A DNA stretch of 64,000 bases from Anadara kagoshimensis. Lineage: Eukaryota; Mollusca; Bivalvia; Arcoida; Arcidae. Under the pieces are notes generated by a model, which did no database searches, was not told where the DNA came from, and saw only the letters and a program-made list of their open reading frames with translations. Positions 23,117 through 34,200 of the stretch are shown here, one piece after another. The DNA is taken from positions 40,302,843 to 40,366,842 of the forward strand of contig CM037867.1 in the NCBI GenBank assembly GCA_021292105.1. Reading direction: 5' to 3'. The stretch's first letter is position 1. Every line of letters begins with the position of its first letter. The position numbers and the translations under genes are program-made.

Positions 23117-23275
23117 GTATGACCGTTCTTAAATGAATTTCAGTAAGAATTATGGTACAACGAGAGAGAGAGAGAGAAAGAGAGAGAGAGAAACGTTGTC
23201 TCAAATAATGATTTGCATGTGAATTGTTTTAAGTTTTTCAGGGTTAAGTATGAATTTCAGTAAGAATTATGGCAC

Positions 23276-23307
<32 letters not shown>

Positions 23308-23433
23308 AAGGAGAGAGAGAGAGAGAGAGAGAGAGAAACGTTGTCTCAAATAATGATTTGCATGTGAATTGTTTTAAGTTTTTCAGGGTTAAGTATGACC
23401 GTTCTTAAATGAATTTCAGTAAGAATTATGGCA

Positions 23434-23478
<45 letters not shown>

Positions 23479-23500
23479 TTGTCTCAAATAATGATTTGCA
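23117..23500. repeat. Tandem repeat with (GA)n cores, three copies
   Basis: The unit 'aaatgaatttcagtaagaat' + (GA)n + 'gttgtctcaaataatgattt' occurs three times with GA runs of different length. Confidence 0.9.
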
Positions 23501-24035
23501 CGTGAATTGTGGCAAGAATGCTATTTCGCAAAAACATCTCGTAAACAAGCATTTTTTGTACATGACATGCATTATAACACCATATGTATATTGATAACTA
23601 TTGATAGATTTAAACAATTTTGAGTAATTTTATAAACACATTTATGAAAACAATATCCGTCCTTGTCAATCATGTGTAGTGTTGCGTATCAACATATTGT
23701 CGATAAGTATTTCTTATGCAAATTATCTCAGTATTTCCCTGTCCGAAATGGTTTCGACCGAAATGTAGGACTTAGACAAAATAGCCGTTGCTCAAAATTG
23801 ACCAAAATTTACGGAGTATGGGGCAAAACTGAGAAAAGTTTAAGGATAGAAATATTAAAAATTAATTACGGCATGAATTGTATAATACATGTACGATTTT
23901 ACTTTTACAATAAAAAGTTTCGTTTTAGAGAATTTTACGAAAAACCAAGAGACTAAAGGATCGTAAATGGACTTTAGCTAAGTTGTCATGTAAGATAAAT
24001 AAATAAATATAAATAAAAAGTGTCTGTGTAGTACA
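23501..24035. other. Non-coding stretch
   Basis: A 97-residue open frame (23663-23956) has no recognisable domain. Nothing else is seen. Confidence 0.35.
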
Positions 24036-24037
24036 AG

Positions 24038-24312
24038 CTGACTGCCGGGTTGAATGAATGTTGCTCAACGTCGCATCTGCAATTTTTCAGCGAATCGTAC
24101 CTTATTAATTAATCTATGAATAATTTTGTGTATTCACGTGAAGCTGTACTGTGAAGTGTGATTGTGTTGTATGGTCTGGCTTGTAAAGGCCAACGGCAAG
24201 GAAAATTCACTTTCCCACATGTGGTATGAGCGGGGCCTCCGGGCTGACCATTTTTCATTGTCTGCCATTGAATTACCCTACTCGACACATTAACAATAGC
24301 CAACATATACAC
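24038..24312 (-). mobile_element. SINE-C copy, truncated
   Basis: Shares 'aatgttgctcaacgtcgcat' and 'gtaaaggccaacggcaagga' with the full SINE-C at 38274-38643, in the opposite orientation. The tRNA-like head is missing. Confidence 0.65.
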
Positions 24313-24494
24313 TTATTGATTTAAGTAAAAACCAGCTATTTTGTTTTCTTTTGAGATCACGAAAATAACTTCAGTTGAAAGAGATTAAATCCAGGCCGAA
24401 AGACATGCCCGATTTGTTTGAATTAGACTTATATTTTGAAAGGGTTTCGATTGTAGAAAAAAATTTACTAGCGCATAACCAAGCTATGATTTAT

Positions 24495-24660
24495 CACTAC
24501 GGTAGCTCAGTTGGCGAAGTACTCGCTTGGAATATGAGAGGTTGTGGATTGGAATTCCGACCGGGTTCTGAATAGTTAGTAATATAACTGCTCTTTCGCA
24601 CGGCACTCAGCATTTAGAAATGGTTATGAATCGTTCAGGAGACTACACATTGGCCTACAG
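24495..24660 (+). mobile_element. SINE-A head fragment
   Basis: Begins 'ctacggtagctcagttggcg' (A box) with 'ggattggaattccgaccggg' (degenerate B box) and 'ctctttcgcacggcactcag'. The tail is lost. Confidence 0.6.
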
Positions 24661-25289
24661 TACGTCTCTTTACCTACAAGTGAAATATCCTCGGCTAGAA
24701 CGTAAACATTTACTATATTTCCACAAATTCAGTGCACATGGAAAATGCAAGAATAAAGTAGTATTTTCCAACAAACTCACAAAAATTTTGTCAAAACTTA
24801 ATACAAAATATACTGACCTAACAGGGAAAATATTTTTCATTCATGTAAAAGTGAACTTAGTCTGTACATTGAGCAATTTTTTAAACTTTTTAACAAATCA
24901 ACAAATATTAAAAATGTTAAAATTACTCGAAACAACTATAAACGTTATGTTCATGATGATCACACCTGGAAAAAAACCGAACAACAATAACCTACCTGAC
25001 CTTAAATGCCCTGATTTAAGTTTGAATAAGGCCCAATTGGTGTATAAACTTGATCAAATTACCAAAATTTTCGCAAAATTTCTCTATGTACAGGAGAACT
25101 GAACAATAATTTTTTTAATTATAAATATGATTTGGTTAGGTCAGTGCATTTACATGTAAATGGATTTTATTGATAGTTTAATGGAAACACTTCAAATTGA
25201 AAGAAATTAAGAATAAAAACCATGTGCACTGAATTTATGGAAACACAGTAGTATAATAAATATAGATTAACCAGTTTAGGCATAGGACG

Positions 25290-25405
25290 AGCTACAAAAA
25301 GTTAATAAATAAATAAATAAAATAAATAAATAAAAAAATAAAATAAAATAAAATAAAATAAAATAAAATAAAATAAAATAAAATAAAAAATTCAAATAAA
25401 ATAAA
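25290..25405. repeat. (AAAT)n and (AAAAT)n microsatellite
   Basis: AAAT units followed by about ten AAAAT units. Confidence 0.95.
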
Positions 25406-25433
25406 TGCCATCTATAAATAATCCAGAAAGTTG

Positions 25434-25466
<33 letters not shown>
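25434..25466. repeat. Poly-T tract
   Basis: Run of about 33 T bases. Confidence 0.95.
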
Positions 25467-25467
<1 letters not shown>

Positions 25468-25935
25468 GATGGTGTTTATTTTTGGTCCAAACTATAGGAT
25501 TTTAACAAACACTTCTTAGCACAGTTGAAAATATTAATCGACTCACGTTTAAGCAGCAAACGTCAAATCAAAGTATTGATTTAGGCAGAGACATATGTCT
25601 CTGGTTAAGGACCCACTTCTAAGAAATCATTATATTATTCCAAAATGCAAAACCGGATTTATGAGTAAAGTGGGAGTAGATCTGATAATTCCCGGAAACA
25701 AATTAACTGTTTATCAAGTGAATTGCCTTGCATAAATTACACTGTAATAAACACTACTGTGATATATAATCCACACTTGCAGTCAATCTTCCAGTGCGTG
25801 TAGTGTCCTGGGGTAGTGTGAAATAAACACTGGTTTTGTATATTGCATTGGATCTTGGACTGGACTGGACTCCGGAATAAAATTGACTCTTTAACTGGAC
25901 TACCGATAGATATATAGTAGCTGCCGGAATTCTTT
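25467..25935. other. Non-coding stretch
   Basis: No gene or named repeat is recognised. Confidence 0.4.
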
Positions 25936-25936
25936 T

Positions 25937-26255
25937 GAGTTAAGTAATGGTGTTTAACGGCCCAGTCAAGAATATTTCACTTATATTGAGACATCGTCAT
26001 ATAAAGGCGAAGGTAAAAAAAATTGCCTGTGTGTTGCGCTGATGACATTATTCTGCAGGGTTCTTTAGCGTGCTAAGCCCACCGTGACACGGGACCCCGA
26101 TTATTTTAAGTTCCCATCCGAAAGAACCGTGACTTTCATTTCGTAATGCCGAATGCTTCCCACTCTTAAGTCTTGGTTCGAACCCGGCAGGGTTTCGAAC
26201 CCACGACCTCTCACATACGGAGCGAGCACTCTACCGACTGAGCTACCACAGTGGT
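25937..26255 (-). mobile_element. SINE-A, near full length
   Basis: Complete tail, body and tRNA-like head ('ggtttcgaacccacgacctc', 'ctctaccgactgagctacca'). A few small deletions are present. Confidence 0.85.
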
Positions 26256-26747
26256 TTTGGAATTTTGTCGAGATCTAATTAACGAGGGACCGAGATTTCG
26301 GTCGGTTCGACACGCGTTCGTTAGCTTCTCGTTAAACTTTCGTCAAGTCTGTATTGTACATACCATTTAGGTATTTAAAAAGTTACAGTATATTTCTGTC
26401 AAAAAAGTCACATTTAGGTTTCAGTCTAAAAAATAGATAATCCAAGCGTCAAACCCAGCACCTCAGCCCAAGAGTCTAATCCATAAAAACAATCCAGTTC
26501 ACATTTTACACGTTGCCTTGTTTGTAGCATGAACACGGAAGTAGCCATTCTCTCTCTATAAATATAATCTGCAACATGCATTAATGTAAAAGTATCATAT
26601 TTCCAAAAACATCCTGGACTGGACGCTGTTATTGATCTAAACTACATACATGTACATGTATAATAAAACCTCGAATCACTGTCACGATTTGTACCCTCAA
26701 ATTTTGGGATTATAAAGCAGTATGATCGATAAAATAACGAAGGAATG

Positions 26748-26905
26748 CTGAAAGTAAAACGTCCGTGTCAAGAATATTTAACTTATATTGAGACCTCGCC
26801 AGTTATAGGCAAAAGTGCAGACATTTCGCTGATGACATTATCCAGCAGAGTTCTTTATCGTGCCACGCATACGTACGTGACACAGGACCTCGTTTATTTA
26901 AAAAA
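26748..26905 (-). mobile_element. SINE-A tail and body fragment
   Basis: Starts 'gtccgtgtcaagaatattta' and ends within 'gtgacacaggacctcgttta'. The head is missing. Confidence 0.6.
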
Positions 26906-27089
26906 AATCGTGATAGAGAAAGAAATGGGAATTAAACTACGGAAAAGTGTGACGATATGCGGAGTAGCAAAATTATCGAGGATTGTATGAATATTGTTTG
27001 TGATTTTTAAAAATCCTATTTTTTTTTTTTTTTACATAAAATAAATGTTAAGTGAATAATAACATCAAAATATTTGCCACTTTACCTAT

Positions 27090-27171
27090 ATAGCTGCTGG
27101 TGACGTCTGACGTCTTGATATAAGTAAAATATTTTTGACTGGGACGTAAAACTCCATTCAATCAATCAATC
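27090..27171 (+). mobile_element. SINE tail fragment
   Basis: Carries the shared SINE tail 'gtcttgatataagtaaaata' and 'gactgggacgtaaaac', then CAAT repeats. Confidence 0.55.
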
Positions 27172-27226
27172 TTCTCCCCTCCCCCAATAAAAAAATAATT
27201 TAAAAAAATTAAAAATTTAAAAAAAA

Positions 27227-27355
27227 CCACTACAATAGCTCAGTTGCCAGAGCGCTTTGCTCCATATGTTGGAGGTCATAGGTTCGTACTGCTAAAGTGA
27301 AAATTTCACCGTCTTGATATAAGTGGGAAAAATATCCATTCCATCAATCAATACC
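27227..27355 (+). mobile_element. Short SINE (head joined to tail)
   Basis: The tRNA-like head 'caatagctcagttgccagag' with B-box-like 'taggttcgtactgc' is joined directly to the tail 'ccgtcttgatataagtggga' and ATCA repeats, making a minimal SINE without a body. Confidence 0.6.
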
Positions 27356-27372
27356 GGTAATATATAGGTTTA

Positions 27373-28781
27373 GTCTCACTTAGCATACATTTTAAAAATC
27401 CACAGTCTCACTTAGCATACATTTTAAAATCACCAGATTTTACCCGAGACGTGTAAACCTGGCTATAGTCTATTTCCTAAATATGCATAATTGCATCATG
27501 GTCAAATTTTAGTTTTTTAAAAAACAACAAAAAATAACAATTAAAGAATATCAATACAAAATAAAAATTAGTTAATTAATGATAAATAAATAAATAAATA
27601 AATAAATATAAATAAATAAATAAATAAATTCAAAGGTAAAAAATTAGAAAAAGAATAAATGATTTAAAAATAAAAATAAATAAATAAATAAATCACATAT
27701 TCAGTGAGGAAAAACATGTTTTGGTTTGGTGGTGTGATTCAAATAGACTTGAAATTTCACTTGTTTCATAATTTTTCACCTTTTCAATATTTTAAAAAAA
27801 ATATTCTCAGCTTTTTCAATAAATATATTCATTCATTCATTCATTCGTCCATCCATTCTTTCTTTCTTTCTTTCTTTCTTTCATTCATTCATTCATTTAA
27901 AAAAATCAGTAAAAGAATAAATAAATAAGAAATGTAAATAATTTAATCAGCTAATTAATAAAAACTAGTAAATAAAATGAATAAAAATGTGTAAATAATA
28001 AATAAATAAATAAATTATTAATAAAAACTAGTAAAGAAATAAAAATCGATAAATAAAGAAAATTAAAATAAATAAATAAATAAATAAATAAAATCAAGTA
28101 AAGGAATAAATAGATAAAATTAAATTAATAAACTAGTTTGATGAAAGGAAATATAGTCAAATTTTAGAAAAACAAAATTTTAATAAACTATAGCTACACC
28201 ACGATTTCTATCAATTTCTAAGAGATTTGTAATAACAATAACGATATCCAGTTTTGTTCTTTATTTAAAAAAAATCTTTTAGTTTTGTTTTTCTGACATT
28301 TAACTTTCCCTTATGTAGTGAGATTTAAGAACTTTGTAAAAAAAATTATTATTATTGTCTGTTTAAAGTATTCTGTACTTTTTTATTTATTGGTAATTAA
28401 ATTTAGTTTTTTTTATTAATAACCTGCTAATTATAGTGAAAATTCTGTCTTTTTTTCACAATTTGAAAATATGAATGCTAAAAAATTAATTTTGATTGTA
28501 TTATTATTATAATTTTTTTATAAAGATATTGGCTAACATCTTTAACAGTTTTCAGTATTCAGATTAAAATAGAATTGAACACATTTAATTCTTGTTAAAT
28601 TGGTTGGATGGTGCTTGTATAATTTTTATTAATGTCATTTTATTTTGAAACAGACTTTAGTTTACCTGTAATTAATTTCTATTGTTCTCTCCATGGTCCA
28701 CAACCATGTTCCAGTCTCACTTAGCATACATAAAAATCCTACCTTTTTACCTTGAAATTCCAAATGTATGCTAAGTGAGAC
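27373..28781. mobile_element. Candidate 1.4-kb inverted-repeat element
   Basis: The ends are GTCTCACTTAGCATACATT and its exact complement, both flanked by TA. Extra internal copies of the same end lie at 27405 and 28714, so smaller nested elements are possible. The interior is very AT-rich and holds only microsatellites; no transposase is seen. Confidence 0.45.
27580..28110. repeat. AAAT/TTCA-type low-complexity region
   Basis: Repeated AAAT runs with TTCAT and TTTC stretches, giving no credible coding sequence. Confidence 0.85.
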
Positions 28782-28784
28782 TAC

Positions 28785-29145
28785 AGGAATATATAAAACA
28801 GAGACCGGAGAAATATATAACTACTTATGTTACAGATGGATTTTTAAATAGATCAAAAGTAAAAATTTAATGATATTTGTCGTGCATTGGTCATTGGCGT
28901 TGCGTGCATATTAGCCAATAATTCTGTGTTTGCATATAATGTTTTTGATTCAAGTGCAGCTGTATCACTGTCTAGGTCTAAATAAAACAGACAATACTAT
29001 AATATTAATTTACTTCTTACCCATGCACATAGTGTTTTAGAATGCAGAAAAATGCACCAAATTGCCTAAATTTTGCAAAATTTTCCGGGAGAACATGCCC
29101 CCCCCCCGGAACCCCATAGGGTAGATGCGCGTTGTGTTGCTTTTG
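28785..29145. other. Non-coding stretch
   Basis: Contains a short poly-C tract. No gene is recognised. Confidence 0.4.
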
Positions 29146-29676
29146 GCATCAGGCTTGCACATTTAATTTACGCCACTGTTGGTGGCTGAGCAATTCCTTT
29201 TTAAAATGGTGGTAGTGGTATACGTAGACTTGTGGTAGTCAAATAAGTGATCACATGCAAAGCCACCAGCAACCGCACTTTACATATGCCTCATATCATT
29301 TTAATATAATTAATTATTCATTCTCAATTTCTTAAAAAATGGGCGATGCATCATAAATACTAACATTCAGGGAAATCTTGCGAAATAAAGGGTTTTTTGA
29401 TACACAAAAAAAGCATCAGGCTTGCACATTTAATTTACGCCACTGTTGGTGGCTGAGCAATTCCTTTTTAAAATGGTGGTAGTGGTATACGTAGACTTGT
29501 GATAGTCAAATAAGTGATCACATGCAAAGTCACCAGCAACCGCACTTTACATATGCCGCATATCATTTTAATATAATTAATTATTCATTCTCAATTTCTT
29601 AAAAATGGGCGATGCATCATAAATATTAACATTCAGGGAAATCTTGCGAAATTAAGGGTTTTTTGATACACAAACA
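29146..29676. repeat. 267-bp tandem duplication upstream of EF-hand gene 1
   Basis: Two direct copies, starting 'gcatcaggcttgcacattta' at 29146 and 29413, differ by only a few bases. They lie about 230 bp upstream of the gene 1 TATA box. Confidence 0.95.
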
Positions 29677-29909
29677 CGGATCCTGAAATGAAATTAGATA
29701 AACATGTGTGTTTATTTTTCACCAGTAAAGTAAGCCAAAGATCATTTGGTTTTAATTGTGTTGATAATTGATCCACAAATGACCGCGTTGTTCAAAGAAA
29801 CAGAATTTTTTAGATCCGTTGTCTGTTACTAGTATTTGATTTCTCAATCGTTCCAAGAAATTGTGAGTTTCCTGCAACAAAACGTGGCATTCTCTGCAGT
29901 TCTGACATG

Positions 29910-29917
29910 TATAAAAA
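29910..29917 (+). promoter_or_regulatory. TATA box of cationic/EF-hand gene 1
   Basis: TATAAAAA, followed 30 bases on by TCAGTT, a classical initiator, with A at 29940. All three paralogues share GTATAAAARCCCG here. A TTCCAAGAA palindrome (29851-29859) of STAT type lies upstream; its function is not shown. Confidence 0.7.
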
Positions 29918-29939
29918 CCCGGACTGAATGTGCTTGGTC

Positions 29940-30073
29940 AGTTACACTTCGACTATCAGCATCGATCATCTTGGTCAGTTAAGTAGTGAATAGATTTGGT
30001 CAGTTTAAAGAATTCAGAAGTACAGTAAAGTGCAAAGCAGTAAATAGACTTGGAAAAAATTTCTATTAAAAAG
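29940..30073 (+). other. Gene 1 exon 1 (5' untranslated)
   Basis: From the predicted initiator to the donor AAAAAG|GTACGT. It has no long frame and holds three copies of 'TTGGTCAGTT'. The same layout (TATA, short non-coding exon, donor) occurs in paralogues 2 and 3. Confidence 0.6.
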
Positions 30074-30509
30074 GTACGTTTTTATTTTTTGTTCCATCGT
30101 CTGTTTTGAAAAATCAGATATTGGTTATCAAACTAACACACTGGCGATTATTTATTTAATTAATTAATTATTTATTTATTTTGTTTTTTGTGATAAATTT
30201 CAATATACCTTGTAATTATCATTTTTATTTATTTATTTTCATTTTTTATATTAAATTTCAATTTATATATTTTTTATAATTACATATTTATTTATTATAT
30301 ATTATTTATTTATTTATTTATTTATTGTCAAAAGCATTTGTATTTTGCATTTATTGTGTAATTAGTACATTTTGTATAAAGTTTAAAAATGTTTGAGTTC
30401 AAGACGTCTCGATATAAGTGAAATATTATTGAACGAGACGTAATTTGAATCATAATCAATCAATTTGTTTCATTCTGTAATGGAAACAGATGAAAAATGT
30501 TTAATACAA

Positions 30510-30870
30510 GAGTTGAGTGAAGTAATGGTATTTCTTTCACTTATATCGAGACGGTCAGTTCAGGGATGGTGGAGGAAACCGAAGTGTCTAGAGAAAACGA
30601 TCGACCTCCGGTAAGCGAACTGAGCAAACTAACAAACTTTTTTTTCCTGTCAGAATGGTCACTTGCAAATAAGCGACCATCTAAACATAAATCCTTTTTT
30701 AGAATGTTCACTTTATTCTCATTGAGCAATAGAGTTTCCAACGAGTTACTGCTATTTCGCCAAGAACTCGTAAGAAATGAAAGCCAACGGGCATGAAAAA
30801 CCTAGCCCTGTACGTGTCACGGTAGGCGTTACGCCGCATCGCACCCTAAGGAGCCCTCCCTGCACATTGC
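30510..30870 (-). mobile_element. Composite SINE-B/SINE-A remnant in gene 1 intron 1
   Basis: 'cacttatatcgagacggtca' (SINE tail) is fused to the SINE-B phrase 'gggatggtggaggaaaccga'. SINE-A variant sequence 'aaggagccctccctgcacat' follows. Confidence 0.45.
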
Positions 30871-30948
30871 CCAACAAATTTTCCGAGAGTTACACAGAGA
30901 AGAGAGAGAGTAGTTAAAATACAGATCTTTCTTTTTAAAATATTCCAG

Positions 30949-31177
30949 ATGAAGCTCACAGTGTTATTTCTGATGTCCATTATTGCTATGGCAACCATTA
31001 CGTCAGTGAATGCTTGGCGCAGACGACGATCAATCAGGTTTCGAAGAATACTTAAACCACTTTGTCCTTTAGCCTGTTCTACTGCTTGTAGAGCCGCATG
31101 TTCCGGTTGTACTCCAGTGTGTGGTCCCGTATGTAGTCGAGTTTGCAGAGGGAAGCGAGAAGCTAACAAAGTACGGA

Positions 31178-31212
<35 letters not shown>

Positions 31213-34200
31213 TAATTACCCTTCCGGAGCGCCCGGCCTCACTTCCCTGGTGGAGGTTCACGTCTCACCTAACTTGTCAGTTCCAAAGTTTTTTCTTTGA
31301 TTCTGGATTGTGATTCGGACATGGATTAGTATGTTTGTATTTATTATTATTATTATTATTATTATTGCATGTTCCCCATATTTAGCATTGTTTTAAGAGA
31401 AACACGAGAGAGATACGAGTATATAGTATATCCACCACCATCATCATTATCGGTTTAATTATTGATGTTATCATGCAAATCTTTCCGGTGATTCTATTTT
31501 GGCGTTTATTGTGCTGTAACTTTCATTGCTGCTAGCAGTTTAAAGTTCAATGGTTATGTTTTCGTTCTTTTAAATCGTATTTTTTAAATCCTAAAATGAA
31601 TTTTAAACATGCATTTCTATTCGCTAGAACAGCCAATCAATGGTTTCATGCCTATATGAATCAACAAAAAGTGAGTGACGTCACTGTAGTAATGGTAATT
31701 ATACTCCCAAAGTTACGTCTGGTACCCAAACAGAGTTTAATACATTAAAACATCATACATGTAAATATTTTTCGTTGTTTTTCGTACACACGAAATTGCA
31801 TGTTAGCGAAATACTATATTATGTATATTACGACCCTACCTTAAATGGTAACCGCAAACCACGCATTTTCCAGCGTACGCAATGGTATGTTTTTAAGTTC
31901 ACATTAAGAGACATTATCGAGGCAACTCTATAACGATCAATATTATATTATTTCACTGTATTTCATATTCTAGGTATATGAAGATGGGACATTCTTCAAA
32001 CCAATGCCATGTAACTTTACAAGTTATGACCCAAATGGCGACAAGGTCATAACCCCTGCTGAACTTGGAAGTTTGACCAATGAATCTGGAGATGAAGATG
32101 ACGTCATAAAACTATTTACAGTCATGGACGTTGACGGTAATTGCTAGAAATACTGCCTCTTCAGAGACAAATTAAATACCCCCGATCCCAACATTTCCGA
32201 GTTGTAATTTCTAAGTTTTGACCTTAGTGTCGGGACTCTATTAAAACCAGTGAACATGAATTTGATATGAGACATATTGTTACATGTATGCAAGGTTGTT
32301 TTTCAAAATCTGTCAATAGACATGAAAGCCGACATGGTTGGACGGATGGGGTTATTTATTTATATTCCCCTTCACTTCCTATATACCACTGCGGTAGCTC
32401 AGCTGGTAGAGTGCTCGCTCCGTAATTGGAAGGTCGTGGGTTCGAACCCCGGCCGGGTCTTACCTAAGACTTGAAAGTGGGTAGTAACTGTTCTTTCGCC
32501 AAGCACTCGGCATTACGAAATGAAAGTCACGGTTCTCTCGGATGGGAACTTAAAATAAACGAGGTCCCGTGTCACGATGGGCAAGGCACGCTAAAGAACC
32601 CTGCTGTATAATGTCATCAGCGCAACGCACAGGCAAATTTTCTGCACCTTCGCCTATAGCTGGCGACGTCTCGATATAAGTGAAATATTCTTGACTGGGA
32701 CGTTAAACACCATTTCTCACTCACTTCACTTAAGAAAGGTTGTGAAAAAAAAATGCGGTGTGTAGGGATGGTTCTTTAACCTGTCATGGCACTGGGCATC
32801 AGTTTCTAAAAATCTCTTTCAAATAACCTGCGACTTTTATTTCGAAATCCCAAATGCTTTGCGTAAGAAAAGTCACTTCTTATTTGGAAGTCTTGGTCTT
32901 TTTGCTAACTTTAATTAGATACTATTATTTGATTTCGGTAAAATATATTTTGGTCCTTTGGATTTCTTTTCAACATCTTAAAAAAAGATTTCATTTTATA
33001 ATTTTGGTCCAAGCACTACTGATGAAGAATTGAATTCCGAAGGATCAGATTGTTACTGGTATAATATGGACTACACTTACATGTAGTTTCTGTCAAGTTA
33101 TAATCACGATTTGCGTTGGCTGTATTATATTATTGCTTGCTTTAGATATTTCAAACCACATATTTTTTAGATAAAAAAAATTCTATATTTCGTTGTATAG
33201 GTGATGGTGGAGTTACTGAAGAAGAATTTGAACTAGCACCTTTGATAAAAGACTGTGGAGGTCAAGGTCAGTTAGATATTAACTACAGTACAGACCTGTC
33301 TAAAGTTTAACACTAAGCTAACCAATACGTGCTGATTAGGCAGCTTATCTCGGCTACTCTGTACCTATAGGTACAGTACATACATGTCTAAAGTTTAACA
33401 CTAAGCTAACCAATACGTGCTGGTTAGGCAGCTTATCTCGGCTACTCTGTACCTATAGGTACAGTACATACATGTCTAAAGTTTAACACTAAGCTAACCA
33501 ATACGTGCTGATTAGGCAGCTTATCTCGGCTACTCTGTACCTATAGGTACAGTACATACATGTCTAAAGTTTAACACTAAGATAACGAATAGGTACCGAT
33601 TTAGGAGGTCATCTTGGCCCTTCATTACCTATATGTAGAGTACAGACCTGTCTAAAGTTTAACACTAAGATAACGAATAGGTACCGATTTAGCAGCTCAT
33701 CACGGCCCCTATTAGCTATATGTATTGTACAGACCAGTCTAAAGTTTAGATAACGAATAGGTACCGATTTAGGAGGTCATCTTGGCCCTTCATTACCTAT
33801 ATGTAGAGTACAGACCTGTCTAAAGTTTAACACTAAGATAACGAATAGGTACCGATTTAGCAGCTCATCACGGCCCCTATTAGCTATATGTATTGTACAG
33901 ACCAGTCTAAAGTTTAACACTAAGATAACGAATAGGTACCGATTTAGGAGGTCATCTTGGCCCTTCATTACCTATATGTAGAGTACAGACCTGTCTAAAG
34001 TTTAACAATAAGATAACGAATAGGTACCGATTTAGGAGGTCATCTTGGCCCTTCATTACCTATATGTAGAGTACAGACCTGTCTAAAGTTTAACACTAAG
34101 ATAACGAATAGGTACCGATTTAGGAGGTCATCTTGGCCCTTCATTACCTATATGTAGAGTACAGACCTGTCTAAAGTTAAACACTAAGATAACGAATAGG

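Noticed and set aside
24375-24575. 66-residue frame
   Set aside because: Overlaps the SINE-A head; no conserved motif.
24620-25102. 160-residue plus-strand frame
   Set aside because: Starts within a SINE fragment, Lys/Asn/Leu-rich as expected of AT-rich DNA, no recognisable domain or splice context.
29851-29859. STAT-type site TTCCAAGAA as regulator of gene 1
   Set aside because: Nine-base match not conserved at genes 2 and 3; could be chance, so it is only mentioned with the promoter.
30846-31169. 107-residue minus-strand frame
   Set aside because: Antisense of gene 1 exon 2, which has the signal peptide, Cys pattern and splice sites.
32386-32460. Possible tRNA gene
   Set aside because: The A and B boxes belong to a SINE head; the sequence continues into the SINE body and the 3' acceptor stem is absent. 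The same holds for the other tRNA-like heads.
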